DNA of 64,000 nt from Bacillota bacterium (GCA_021841025.1 JAKBWA010000104.1:23311-87310); one strand, 5' to 3'; positions 39,201 to 49,779 are shown, counted from the stretch's first letter. The notes: generated from the sequence alone by a model not told the origin. Numbers and translations: made by a program.

Positions 39201-40759
39201 TGGATAGCGTGTTGGAGAAAAATTTGGCCTCAAGGGTAGCCGTCGGGGATATTGCTGTGCGAGCCGCACAACACTTTCGGCAAAAGCTGGCTATTCATGA
39301 TGGCGATGTGCGGTTGAGCTTTCAAGAAGTCAATGCCCTAGCATGCCGCTTTGGGCAGGCTCTCATTAAAAACGAATTGACCACACATCCGGTGGCACTC
39401 ATGAGCCGGAACCGCTGGCCTTTTTTTGTCAGTTATTTTGGTACGGCAAAAGCCGGGGCGACCATCATGCCGTTAAACTTGGGACTGGATGCGCCCTCAT
39501 TGGTATATTGCCTGAATGACGCCCAAGCAGAGGTGTTAGTGGTGGAGAAACCGCTGGCTTCTTTGGCCGAGCAAGTGATCGCCCAGGTGCCGACACTTCG
39601 CAGGGTGGTATGGTTTGGATCTCCAGACGCGGCAGATTTTCAAGATTTTTTGATGGAAGGGGATGATACAGAGCCAGAAGTCGTGATTGCCGACCGCGAT
39701 CCCGTGCAGCTTCTTTATACTTCAGGGACGACATCGGCGCCCAAAGGGGTGCTCACGAGTCATCTGGCGGTGACGATTACAGCTTTGGGAGCGGCTTTGC
39801 AAAATCAACTGTCGGCCGAAGATTCCCTGCTTCATGTGCTCCCGTTGTTTCATTGCGCTGATCTCAACGCGTTTGCCCTGCCGGCCTTTATTGTGGGCGC
39901 TTCCAACCATCTCCTGGCCCAATTTGATGCCACAAGAGTGGCAGATATCATAGAAGAGGAACAATTGACCACGCTGTTTTTGCTGCCCATGATGTGGCAG
40001 GCGATCCTAGGAATAGAGAATATTGATCGCCGCGACTTTTCTTCGGTGCGCCTCGCGTTATATGCTATGGCTCCAATGCCTGATGAACGCATTGCCCGAA
40101 TCGCTGAGCGATTTTCTCGGGCCACGGTCATTTTGGGATCAGGTCAAACGGAGTTCACGCCGCCCACCACTTTTCAACGTCCCTATCATCAAGGAACAAA
40201 ATCTGCCTCCTGGGGAACACCCGTCTTGACGGTTGACGCACGCATTATGAATGACGGGGAGGTGCTAAAGCCGGGAGAAGTGGGCGAAATTGTCTACCGC
40301 GGCGCTCATGCGATGTCGGAATATCTTCATCACCCTGAAGCCACCGAAGAGGCTTTTCGCCACGGTTGGTTTCACAGTGGCGACATGGGATGGATAGATG
40401 AAGAGGGGGTAGTGTGGTTCCTTGACAGAAAGAAAGACATCGTGAAAACCGGAGGCGAAAACGTCTCTTCGGTGGAAGTCGAACGATGCCTGTTAACGCA
40501 TCCAGCCATCCAGGATGCCACGGTGATTGGACTCTCTCACCCCCATTGGGGAGAAGCGGTGACGGCCTTGGTGACAGTAAATCCTCAGTTTAACGTGAGT
40601 GAAGAGGAAATATTGGCATTTTGCAAAGATCATTTGGCGGGATTTAAAGTCCCCAAGCGCGTCCTCTTTGTCACCCAATTTCCCCGCACGGGGACGGGAA
40701 AGATCCAAAAGCATCTATTGCGCGACACTTACCAGGATTTTTACCGTAAATTGCCATAG
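39197..40759 (+). CDS. AMP-dependent acyl-CoA synthetase/ligase (3)
   Basis: LLYTSGTTSAPKGVL, GWFHSGDMG and PRTGTGKIQK; GTGA overlap with ligase 2. Confidence 0.94.
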   Translation: MMDSVLEKNLASRVAVGDIAVRAAQHFRQKLAIHDGDVRLSFQEVNALACRFGQALIKNELTTHPVALMSRNRWPFFVSYFGTAKAGATIMPLNLGLDAPSLVYCLNDAQAEVLVVEKPLASLAEQVIAQVPTLRRVVWFGSPDAADFQDFLMEGDDTEPEVVIADRDPVQLLYTSGTTSAPKGVLTSHLAVTITALGAALQNQLSAEDSLLHVLPLFHCADLNAFALPAFIVGASNHLLAQFDATRVADIIEEEQLTTLFLLPMMWQAILGIENIDRRDFSSVRLALYAMAPMPDERIARIAERFSRATVILGSGQTEFTPPTTFQRPYHQGTKSASWGTPVLTVDARIMNDGEVLKPGEVGEIVYRGAHAMSEYLHHPEATEEAFRHGWFHSGDMGWIDEEGVVWFLDRKKDIVKTGGENVSSVEVERCLLTHPAIQDATVIGLSHPHWGEAVTALVTVNPQFNVSEEEILAFCKDHLAGFKVPKRVLFVTQFPRTGTGKIQKHLLRDTYQDFYRKLP

Positions 40760-40776
40760 ATTGGAAGTGTGAGATC

Positions 40777-41130
40777 ATGTTTGATCGTCCATTTTACGCC
40801 GATTACAACTGAAGATAGGTTGGTAAATTGGAAGGGACGATTACCGAAACGGATCTGACGCTGTTTTCTTTACTAGAGTGGTGATTGAAAGCCATGGCAT
40901 ACCGACCGAGAATGGGCGGAAAAAAATCCCTTTGTCCAACCGCATGGATTGCTTGGGCTTTGGGTTGTGCCAGGACTCATACTAAACCGGAAATTGTTGT
41001 GTCCTGTTACGGTACCAATGGGGTGCTGTTTGTGCTCCCCGCTTAGATTAGCGTTTGAAGTGGGAAGAAAAATCCTCACGCATTGGATGAAGATTGCCAA
41101 ACAAATAGGGGGGCAGGTCACTTGATGCCA
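40777..41130 (+). pseudogene. Decayed MaoC-like (R)-hydratase gene
   Basis: One frame with several stops: MFDRPFYADYN*R*VGKLEGTITETDLTLFSLLEW*...TAWIAWALGCARTHTKPEIVVSCYGTNGVLFVLPA*. This matches the MaoC pattern GKTxxTRTITETDVxLFAxLTGDxNPLH...SLALGLxxxxxTVVALYGxDxVRFxxPV. Confidence 0.7.
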
Positions 41131-41193
41131 GAGTAAGACACCTGTGGCAAGAAGCCTATCGGCGGCCAAAAATGTATAGAAAGAGGGAAGCAT

Positions 41194-42768
41194 ATGCAGG
41201 AACACCAAGACACTCCGAACCTTTCGCAAATGGCGGATCAACTGGAGCAGCGAAAAACGGACATTAGGCAGCAAATGGGCGGGTTTGAACAAATCGAGAG
41301 GCAGCATCAGTCGGGAAAGCTCACCGCCAGAGAACGGATCCATCATCTCTTCGATCCGGAAACTTTTGAGGAGATGGGCATTTTTGCCCACCATCAGGAC
41401 AATGTTCCCGAAATGCGGGGACGGCAGACGCCAGCAGACGGGGTGATTACCGGAACTGGAAAAATTAGAGGGCGCCAAGCCGCCATTGCCGCCTACGATT
41501 TCACCGTCCTGGCCGGATCAATGGGAATAGTTGGCGAGCGTAAGGTGGCCAGAGTGAGACAATGGGCATTACGCCACCGTATCCCCATGATTTGGCTTAT
41601 TGATTCGGCCGGGGCTCGGATCCAAGAGTTGGCCGGGTCATGGTTCGCCGGTACCGGCGATATCTTTTTTGAAGAGGTGAAAATGTCAGGAGTGGTGCCG
41701 CTGGTATGTGCGGTCATGGGGCCTGGGGCCGCGGGCACCGCTTATGTCCCGGCATTGGCTGATTTCGTGCCGATGGTGAAGGGGACGAGCTTTATGGCTT
41801 TGGGAGGACCTCCGTTGGTTAAAGCGGCGATTGGCGAAGACATCAATGAACAAGACTTGGGCGGCAGCAAAGTTCACACCGAGGTCTCAGGGGTGGCGGA
41901 CTTGGAAGTGGCGAATGATCAGGAGTGTCTCGATGCCATCTGTGATTATTTGAGTTATTTTCCTTCCCACAGCCAAGAAATGCCGCCCCATTCGCCAAGT
42001 TCTGATCCGCCTGAACGGGAGGTTCGGGCATTGGAAGATATAGTGCCAGTGGCTTTAAATCAAGGGTATGATATGCACAAGGTGATTCGGGAGATCGTAG
42101 ATGATGGGACAATTTTCGAGATGAAACCCAGATGGGCCCGCAATTTAATCACGGCGTTTGCTCGTATTGGCGGATATTCGGTTGGCATTATCGCCAATCA
42201 GCCAATGGTATTGGGAGGTGCCATTGATGTCAACGCGTCGGATAAGGCGGCGCGTTTTATCATGCTCTGCGATGCCTTCAACATACCTTTGGTCTATTTG
42301 GTGGACACGCCGGCTTTTATGATTGGGTCATCTGTGGAAAAGCAAGGCATTATCCGGCACGGTGCCAAATTTCTCTATGCCACTTCGGTGGCGACAGTTC
42401 CGAAATTCACGGTCATCGTACGTAAGGCCTTTGGCGCAGGTTATTACGTCATGAATGGACGCGCTTACGAACCGGATCTTATTGTGGCCTGGCCCCATGC
42501 CCCCATCAGCCTGATGGGGGCCGAAGGCGCCGTCAACATTCTTTATGGGAAAATGATTTCGAAAAGCGATGATCCGCAAGCCGCCCGCCAGGAGCTATTG
42601 GAGCGCTATCGAGAGCGCATCGGACCAGATATTGCTGCGGGCTCCGCGTTAATTGACGATATTATCCGGCCGCGGGATACCCGCTGTGTCCTCTACGCCG
42701 CACTCGAACGCACCCAGAAGAAGGTCGTAGAGCGTCCAGCCAGAAAGCATGGTGTCATGCCCGTCTAA
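41194..42768 (+). CDS. Acyl-CoA carboxylase carboxyltransferase subunit (propionyl/methylcrotonyl/geranyl-CoA carboxylase beta-like)
   Basis: LTARERIHHLFDPETFEEMG, GVITGTGKIRGRQAAIAAYDFTVLAGSMG and MVLGGAIDVNASDKAARFI. Confidence 0.93.
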   Translation: MQEHQDTPNLSQMADQLEQRKTDIRQQMGGFEQIERQHQSGKLTARERIHHLFDPETFEEMGIFAHHQDNVPEMRGRQTPADGVITGTGKIRGRQAAIAAYDFTVLAGSMGIVGERKVARVRQWALRHRIPMIWLIDSAGARIQELAGSWFAGTGDIFFEEVKMSGVVPLVCAVMGPGAAGTAYVPALADFVPMVKGTSFMALGGPPLVKAAIGEDINEQDLGGSKVHTEVSGVADLEVANDQECLDAICDYLSYFPSHSQEMPPHSPSSDPPEREVRALEDIVPVALNQGYDMHKVIREIVDDGTIFEMKPRWARNLITAFARIGGYSVGIIANQPMVLGGAIDVNASDKAARFIMLCDAFNIPLVYLVDTPAFMIGSSVEKQGIIRHGAKFLYATSVATVPKFTVIVRKAFGAGYYVMNGRAYEPDLIVAWPHAPISLMGAEGAVNILYGKMISKSDDPQAARQELLERYRERIGPDIAAGSALIDDIIRPRDTRCVLYAALERTQKKVVERPARKHGVMPV

Positions 42769-43585
42769 TCTATCGTCTCCATTTATTCTTCAGCAAAATT
42801 TACCATGATTCGCCCCCCCCCCCAGCGACAGATGAGAGGGTTTGATTGTGGCTTGTATGACCTAGGAAGTGGGGTGCACCTGCAGTTTGAATGTTGACAC
42901 AGCTCACCTCACTTGTGTTTTCGTGCCGTGCCGCAGGTCTTCATGATGTAGATCCATTATGCCCGGTAAATCTTTCTGGCCGAATCGATAGAAGGAAGGC
43001 GGCAAATCAAGATGGCAAATTTCGTGGGATAATAATGTATTTTGGATGATATGACACGTGCAGCATAAAGATTTGTAACAAATAATAATGCGAGATGTCA
43101 CGTAATCTCGTATATATGATAAAAACGTGTCATAGAATGGGTGTGAAAATGACCTGAGTGTCACGGTTTGATGGGAATCTTTGCGAATCCCCGGTGCGTT
43201 GTTTAGGTTTTGGAGAGAGGCCGATAACCATGACAAAGGGACCGATACTCATAACTCTCTTATTGGTGGACCATTCAACAGACTTTTCCGGTTATGTTCA
43301 TGAGTTTTATGGTTCGCAATCGGGATTATTCCCTAAAGGACTTATTAATCGATTGCTTAAAGAAAGCGGAGCGTTTTAGCTTCTGCTTGATATTTTCTGG
43401 CTATTCCAAAACCGGACTGATGCAAACAGTTCTTGCCCGGTCTATGAAATTCGGTAGAGTGACAATGGTTGCGGCGTGTCTGTTTGATAGCTGTGGGTAC
43501 CGGACAGCGCAACCGGACATTCCGGTGGTTCACACCGGATCGGAGTTTCGTGGTGTTTCTAAAATGGGGATAAGGATGGGAGAGT

Positions 43586-44245
43586 TTGAAAATATTATTA
43601 GTTAATCCAAATAGCAACCTGCAACTAACCCAAGAACTTCAACGACAAGCGGTTCTGGCTGCATCGCCAACCACATTCATTGATGTGTTCAATCCATCAC
43701 ATGGACCGCGGTCTATAGCAAACGAAGGAGATGCAGAAGACAGTGTAGCCTATACTCTTGAGGAATTGCAGGATAGGCCGGCGGGGGCGGATGCAATGAT
43801 CGTCGCTTGCTATAGTGATCATCCTCTTGTGTCGCTTCTCTTCCGGCAATGGAATAAACCTGTCATTGGAATTCTGGAAGCCTCGTTAATTTGCGCTGAT
43901 CAGATGAATAAAAGGCCCATTATTATGACTAGTGATGATGAGTGGATTGATCCGCTTTCAGCGTATGTGGAAAAGACCGGACGATCAGGCGTTGTTCGCG
44001 CAATTCACGACAATGCGTCCAATCTCTTTGAAGGACGGGAACATATCAATGGCAAGGTGCTCCAGGAGATTCAAGACCTCTTGCGTGAAACTGACTATGC
44101 CTTGTGTTTAGGGTGTGCGGCCTTATCCGGAACCGAAGCGCAATTGATATCGGTTCCATGGGTGGTGATTGACGGAGTAAAAGCGGCAGTTAAACTTTTA
44201 GAATCCCGGGAGGCGAGCCGTGTCCTACCTAGATCAGCAAATTGA
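43586..44245 (+). CDS. Asp/Glu/hydantoin (allantoin) racemase family
   Basis: LKILLVNPNSNLQLTQELQRQA, ACYSDHPLVSLL and LGCAALSG; TTG start. Confidence 0.85.
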   Translation: MKILLVNPNSNLQLTQELQRQAVLAASPTTFIDVFNPSHGPRSIANEGDAEDSVAYTLEELQDRPAGADAMIVACYSDHPLVSLLFRQWNKPVIGILEASLICADQMNKRPIIMTSDDEWIDPLSAYVEKTGRSGVVRAIHDNASNLFEGREHINGKVLQEIQDLLRETDYALCLGCAALSGTEAQLISVPWVVIDGVKAAVKLLESREASRVLPRSAN

Positions 44246-45449
44246 TCAATTAATCGGTGATGCTTTGCCCAGTATTATTGAAAAACTCCAAGAACTGGTG
44301 TCAATCCCTACAGTGAATCCCGGCATAGATATGCGGCCTGCTGCACTCATGTTAGCTGATTTGGCTGATACTTTAGGCTATGAGGTCGAAACTGATGAGG
44401 TGCCAGAGCCCATCGCTCGGGACAGTGGCATAACCTTTGCGACTAATGTGTTAGCAAATTACCATCAACAATCACCGTCGCATTTTGGTTTAATTCTCAA
44501 TGCCCACTTCGATACCATAGCCCCGGGACCCGGTTGGACCGTGGATCCCTACCAAGGGCTGAGGCGCGATGGGCATATTTACGGGCGGGGTGTGATGGTG
44601 TCGAAAGCCGATGTGATTGCATATCTCTTTGCTCCCTTCTTGGCACGCCAAATTGCTCAACCGACCATTCCTGTTACGGTGGCATTGACAGGAGACGAAG
44701 AAATGGGTGGGTATGTTGGGCCTGCGCGACTGTTGAACACTGGAATGCTCAAAAACAACAATGTAGCGATTTGTCCGGGTACCACTTATCAAATAGTTCA
44801 TGAACATGCGGGTGTCGTTCAGTGGAAAATACAAATTAGTGGGCGAAGCCGACATGCAGCAATATGTGAAAGAGGTGAGGACGCCAACCAAGCAGTTGCC
44901 GGTCTTATTTCCCGACTTTATGCCCATCGTGACAACGATCTCACCGACGGCGGGTGGTTGACAGTCGGAAAAGTTACCGGGGGAGTGGCTGCTAATATGG
45001 TTTCAGGTCAAGCGACCATTTTCTTCGATCGCCGTATTCGCCCCGGTGAATCAATGGAAATAGTTCGCGAAGACTTGAAAACGGTTGTTGACCAATGGAA
45101 AAGGACTACAGAGTGTGCCATCACGATAGAGGAAGTTTTGGCGGCAAATCCATTAAGAGCACACGGATCCGAGGGGTGGAACAATTGGTTTCGGGACAAG
45201 GCGTCGCAGATATTGGGCCAGGACGTTCCTTTGGTAGTATCTCCTCTTTACACAGATGCACGCCATTTTGCGGAACATGGTATTTCCACTCTTTGTTATG
45301 GTGTTGGGAGCCATGATTTGAAGCTGTCAGGCGCCCACGGTGTCGATGAACACATTCTCGAAAGGGATATGATGAACGCATTAAAAGTGCTAGTGCGCGT
45401 CATCGCCGAACTATGGCAAAAGGGCCCGGGTTTCATTGATGCGTGGTGA
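44220..45449 (+). CDS. M20-family metallopeptidase/deacylase (ArgE/DapE-like)
   Basis: LNAHFDTIAPG, YGRGVMVSKADVIAYL and ALTGDEEMGG; GGGAGGCGAGCC before GTG. Confidence 0.9.
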   Translation: MSYLDQQIDQLIGDALPSIIEKLQELVSIPTVNPGIDMRPAALMLADLADTLGYEVETDEVPEPIARDSGITFATNVLANYHQQSPSHFGLILNAHFDTIAPGPGWTVDPYQGLRRDGHIYGRGVMVSKADVIAYLFAPFLARQIAQPTIPVTVALTGDEEMGGYVGPARLLNTGMLKNNNVAICPGTTYQIVHEHAGVVQWKIQISGRSRHAAICERGEDANQAVAGLISRLYAHRDNDLTDGGWLTVGKVTGGVAANMVSGQATIFFDRRIRPGESMEIVREDLKTVVDQWKRTTECAITIEEVLAANPLRAHGSEGWNNWFRDKASQILGQDVPLVVSPLYTDARHFAEHGISTLCYGVGSHDLKLSGAHGVDEHILERDMMNALKVLVRVIAELWQKGPGFIDAW

Positions 45450-45502
45450 CCGAATCGGTACACCTATTGACGGAAGTACCACGTTATCACGGCTAAAAGG
45501 AG

Positions 45503-46753
45503 ATGTTGCGAAGGATGTTGTTTTCAGAGACATCACGGACAATCGAAAATTACTTGTGGGAGTTAAGTCGTTGTACAGAATTTTATGAGCGCCACGGTGT
45601 GACACGTCGGTTGTATACGACAGCATGGCAGAAGGCACAGTCGATGATCTTCGATTGGATGTGCGAGGCCGACTTGGATCCTTGGATTGATGCGGTGGGA
45701 AATGTGCATGGACGAGTCCAAGGATCTTCGGACCAAACGATTTTGACGGGGTCCCATGTTGATACTGTTGTAGATGGTGGTGCTTATGATGGCGCCTACG
45801 GCATTATAGCGGGTATTATGGCTTTGGGCGAAATTAAGTCGCGCCAAATCTCTTTGCCCCGGTCCCTTGAGGTCGTCGCGTTGTGTGAAGAAGAGGGGAG
45901 CCGTTTCCCCATGACGTGTTGGGGTAGTCGTGCTCTTCTTGGGCAAGTTGCACTGGAAAACTTGTCTCTCCAAGACGCTGACGGCGTGAGTGTGAAAGAG
46001 GCGATGCGATCTTGTGGACTGGATCCGCATCATATCGAGTGGGCGCCATCTTGCTATTACACGGGATTCATTGAACTTCATGTCGAACAAGCGTTGCAGT
46101 TAGAATCATTACATTGTCCCATCGGCGTGGTAGACACTATTTTTGGTCAGGAACGATGGAACGTGAGTATAGTGGGAGAGAGCGCTCATGCTGGGACAAG
46201 TCGTTTAGCTAACCGCCATGATGCTTTAGTTGCCTCCAGTGAAATGGTTCTAGGTACGTATCGCTTGGCTCAACAGCATGAAGAGAAGGCAATAGGGACG
46301 GTTGGACGTCTCCAAGTACATAACGGCACGAGCAATTGCGTGCCTGGGCAAGTAAATTTCACCGTTGATTTACGGGCCCAAAGCGATCTTCTTCGGGAAG
46401 CCTTGGCATCAGAATTACGGGGACTGTTTAAGGACTGCGGCAGACGATACGGAGTCGGGATCGCTATTGATCAGTACTCGAGTGCTAATGCGGTGCCCAT
46501 GCATTTAGAATTGCAAAATCTCATCCAGAAATCGGCCAAGACACACCACTTGGATACTCTGCTGCTTGACAGCCGTGCTGGCCATGATGCGCAAATTTTT
46601 GGCACAACGATACCCACTGCAATGATATTTGTGCCGAGTCACCAAGGATTGAGCCATCATGTTAACGAATTTACCAACGCAGAAGATTTAATGAATGGGG
46701 AAAAGGTTTTACGTGATGTGTTGGAACGAGCTGCCAATGCGATGTTTTCATAG
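45503..46753 (+). CDS. Allantoate amidohydrolase / N-carbamoyl-L-amino-acid hydrolase family (M20)
   Basis: ILTGSHVDTVVDGGAYDGAYGIIAGIMAL, ALCEEEGSRFPMTCWGSRALLG and RAGHDAQIFG. Confidence 0.9.
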   Translation: MLRRMLFSETSRTIENYLWELSRCTEFYERHGVTRRLYTTAWQKAQSMIFDWMCEADLDPWIDAVGNVHGRVQGSSDQTILTGSHVDTVVDGGAYDGAYGIIAGIMALGEIKSRQISLPRSLEVVALCEEEGSRFPMTCWGSRALLGQVALENLSLQDADGVSVKEAMRSCGLDPHHIEWAPSCYYTGFIELHVEQALQLESLHCPIGVVDTIFGQERWNVSIVGESAHAGTSRLANRHDALVASSEMVLGTYRLAQQHEEKAIGTVGRLQVHNGTSNCVPGQVNFTVDLRAQSDLLREALASELRGLFKDCGRRYGVGIAIDQYSSANAVPMHLELQNLIQKSAKTHHLDTLLLDSRAGHDAQIFGTTIPTAMIFVPSHQGLSHHVNEFTNAEDLMNGEKVLRDVLERAANAMFS

Positions 46754-46766
46754 TGGGAGATGACCT

Positions 46767-48437
46767 ATGGCAATCACCGTCGGCCGGTTAATGGATACCA
46801 GGGTATTACAGGATGCCCAAGTGGTAGCAGGACTCCGGGGTCTCGATCACCGTGTGGAATCGGTCAACATGATGGATGCACCGGATATCGTGGAATGGAT
46901 TCGTCCGCACCAGATGCTTGTAACCACTCTTTATAACGTGAAGGATAATGCGGACGCGCTGCAACGATTGATCCCTGAATTAGCCGAGCGCGGGTGTTCA
47001 GCCGTTGGTATCAAGTCACGGTATTTTCGTATTCCCTCATTTATGTATACTCAGGCCAACGACTTTGCGTTGCCGATGATTCAACTACCTTATGATATGC
47101 CCTTAGGGGTCTTGTCGCACGAAATAACTCGCATGTTATTGAACAGAGACTTTCTCAGCGATCAGTTGGCGCCAGATTCTGATCATCTTTGGGATCTGGT
47201 GATGGCACAAGATGCCATGGACCGAGTGGCAGCATACCTAGCCGCGGAATGGAAAGCCCCCGTGGCCCTGTATGACCAAGACCACCAACGACTGGCGGCA
47301 TCCTTCTCGAGTATGCCATCATCCCTTTTTGATGCCCTGGTGGAAGAGGTGTCTTCTAAATGGGAGCGGCTTCACCGTCTTGATGCGCAGGCATATACAC
47401 TTCATGGTCATATCGTGGAAAGAATGCCGTTGATTGACCATCACTGTTATTATGGTGAACTGATGGTTATTGATCGCGCTAAGCCCACAGGAAAAACCTT
47501 GGCCTTCGCCATTCAGGCCGTGTCAGCATTTTATCTCACAAAAGATCTCAGGCGGCAGGATTGGCGTCACTACCTTCAGAATGTCGCGGAAGTTCTGTTG
47601 GGAAAAGCATGTCAATCAAATCCCACGGCCAATCATGACTATGGGAGAGGACTCCTGATCGATGCTTTCGAGTTCACGCAGGCTAAGACGTATGGTGTTA
47701 TTTTAGCTGAAGTAACATTGACAGGAAGTCTCCAAAGATTAGGGAATCATTGGAATGCCGTGGAGTCGTTGCAAGACGCAGTGTTGATGCGGACTGAAAA
47801 ACGGTTCCAGAGTTATGGATGGAATGTCGTAGCAGGAATTATCGATAGTCAATTGGTGTTTTTGATTGCTTTTCCCGCGGAGTATCGAGTCGACAATAGG
47901 ACATCCCCACAACGTGTAGTCCATCTACTTGAATCCATTGCTGAGGACATGGCGAATATCTATGCTATTCACATTCGTTTTTCGGTGGGGAATTTTTATT
48001 CGTCTATTCGTCATTTTGCATATGCGTATCAGGAGGCACGCGAGACGATGAGGGCGAGTCAAGAAAACATCGCCATATTTCAACCCCAAAATGTTCAAAA
48101 CTTTCTTCAGTATATTCCCGAGCCAGAGCGCAAGCGGTTTGTCGAAGGGGTTTTAGGTGTTCTTTTAGTTTTACCGCCATTAGAACGCAATCCACTCTTA
48201 AAAACCTTACAAGTGTTTTTGACTGTGCAGAATCAAATCACTGAGACAGCTAAAGTGTTGTTTGTGCACCGAAATACGGTGATTTACCGGTTGCGTAAAA
48301 TTGAGGGGTTATTAAACAAATCATTAGATGATGCTGATGATGTGTTGAGCTTGCGGTTGGCGTTGCTGTTTTTAACGAATCTAGAAGTCCAGGGAGAAAT
48401 GCCCGGTGAATCATCGTATAGATTTGTCGATCGTTAA
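46767..48437 (+). CDS. PucR-family transcriptional regulator (purine catabolism type)
   Basis: N-terminal PucR domain (VAGLRGLDHRVESVNMMDAPDIVEWIRPHQMLVTTLYNV) and HTH QITETAKVLFVHRNTVIYRLRKIEGLL. Confidence 0.93.
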   Translation: MAITVGRLMDTRVLQDAQVVAGLRGLDHRVESVNMMDAPDIVEWIRPHQMLVTTLYNVKDNADALQRLIPELAERGCSAVGIKSRYFRIPSFMYTQANDFALPMIQLPYDMPLGVLSHEITRMLLNRDFLSDQLAPDSDHLWDLVMAQDAMDRVAAYLAAEWKAPVALYDQDHQRLAASFSSMPSSLFDALVEEVSSKWERLHRLDAQAYTLHGHIVERMPLIDHHCYYGELMVIDRAKPTGKTLAFAIQAVSAFYLTKDLRRQDWRHYLQNVAEVLLGKACQSNPTANHDYGRGLLIDAFEFTQAKTYGVILAEVTLTGSLQRLGNHWNAVESLQDAVLMRTEKRFQSYGWNVVAGIIDSQLVFLIAFPAEYRVDNRTSPQRVVHLLESIAEDMANIYAIHIRFSVGNFYSSIRHFAYAYQEARETMRASQENIAIFQPQNVQNFLQYIPEPERKRFVEGVLGVLLVLPPLERNPLLKTLQVFLTVQNQITETAKVLFVHRNTVIYRLRKIEGLLNKSLDDADDVLSLRLALLFLTNLEVQGEMPGESSYRFVDR

Positions 48438-49779
48438 TGCCCGTATTGTGACCCCGAATGGCATTTGCGAAGGCAGTATTAATCTCGCAGACGGTCGAAT
48501 TGTGACGATTGCCAAGGGGCCGGGAGAGACTGGCAATGCGATCTTTGATGCGCAAGGCGCATGGATCATGCCAGCGATGATTGATGCCCATGTGCATTTT
48601 AATGATCCCGGTCGTGACGACTGGGAAGGATTTTATCGTGGTTCGCGAGCAGCCTTGGCTGGAGGAGTTGCGACTATTGTTGATATGCCGCTTAACAGTG
48701 TGCCCCCTACGGTAAATGTTTCAGCTTTAATGCTTAAAAGGATACGGGCTAGTGAAGATTGTTCTACTCATTTTGGTTTTTGGGGAGGAATTATTAATGA
48801 TTGTGAACAGGATTGGGATCAGTTATGGAAGCACGGTGTCTTGGGTTTTAAACTATTTTTAGCGGCTTCAGGTGCTCCGGAATTTCCGTGTGTTGCCGAA
48901 TCCGTTGTCAAAAAAGCCTTACGGTTTTCCGCACAATCTGGCGCCCTGCTGCTTGTTCACGCCGAAGATCACGACACTTTGCGTCACAATCAAGGACAAA
49001 TCGGTGAGAGATCATGGACGCCGTCGGCCTATTTGAAAATTCACGATCCGTCTAGCGAAACGGTCGCGGTCGATCGATTGCTCTATTGGGCCAGCCGGTT
49101 GGGTGGTCATTTGCATATTGTTCATGCCTCCTTGCCAGATACTGTTTACCGAGTGAATCAAGGCAAAAATCAAGGAATTGATGTGTCCGTGGAAACGTGT
49201 CCGCATTATCTTATTTTCGATGAAAGGGATTTCATGGCACGCGACTCACTTCTCAAATGTTCTCCTCCATTGCGATCACGACAGACTGTTGAGAAAATGT
49301 GGACGTGTTTAGACGAAGGGCTGATTGATTACATTGCCAGTGATCATTCACCCAGCCCCGAAGCCATGAAAAAGAGTGCGGATTTCTCAAAAATTTGGGG
49401 TGGAATTTCCGGTGTTCAATCATCCATGGAGATTATGTTAACGGAAGGTTGGAAACGGAGGCACATCGCGCTGCAGAAGATTGTGCAAATGCTCAGCCTC
49501 CGGGTCGCTCAACGCCTTCACCTTTCTGGCCGCGGCAGTATTGCTCCGGGATACTGGGCAGACCTTGTCATGGTCCGTGAACAACTTCCCCAAATTTTTC
49601 TCCCTGATGAAATATATGACACGCATCGCCATAATCCATATCAAGATTTTCCACTTCAAATGCGTGTGGCCGCTACATGGTTAAATGGACAACTTGCCTA
49701 CTCCCAGGGTGCGTGGTTTCGCCCTGCATCTTCTTGGGTTGCTGGACGCGGACGCCCTGGTTATTCAGCTCATGTCTGA
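48406..49779 (+). CDS. Allantoinase/dihydroorotase-like cyclic amidohydrolase
   Basis: WIMPAMIDAHVHFNDPGRDDWEGFYRGSRAALAGGVATIVDMPLNSVPPTV, VETCPHYL and IASDHSPS. Confidence 0.92.
   Translation: MNHRIDLSIVNARIVTPNGICEGSINLADGRIVTIAKGPGETGNAIFDAQGAWIMPAMIDAHVHFNDPGRDDWEGFYRGSRAALAGGVATIVDMPLNSVPPTVNVSALMLKRIRASEDCSTHFGFWGGIINDCEQDWDQLWKHGVLGFKLFLAASGAPEFPCVAESVVKKALRFSAQSGALLLVHAEDHDTLRHNQGQIGERSWTPSAYLKIHDPSSETVAVDRLLYWASRLGGHLHIVHASLPDTVYRVNQGKNQGIDVSVETCPHYLIFDERDFMARDSLLKCSPPLRSRQTVEKMWTCLDEGLIDYIASDHSPSPEAMKKSADFSKIWGGISGVQSSMEIMLTEGWKRRHIALQKIVQMLSLRVAQRLHLSGRGSIAPGYWADLVMVREQLPQIFLPDEIYDTHRHNPYQDFPLQMRVAATWLNGQLAYSQGAWFRPASSWVAGRGRPGYSAHV

Noticed and set aside
40873-41478. 201-aa minus-strand ORF
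   Set aside because: Overlaps the decayed MaoC frame and the start of the carboxyltransferase on the opposite strand; composition not protein-like.
43158-43605. Overlapping ORFs upstream of the racemase
   Set aside because: No recognisable family; multiple frames broken; treated as intergenic.
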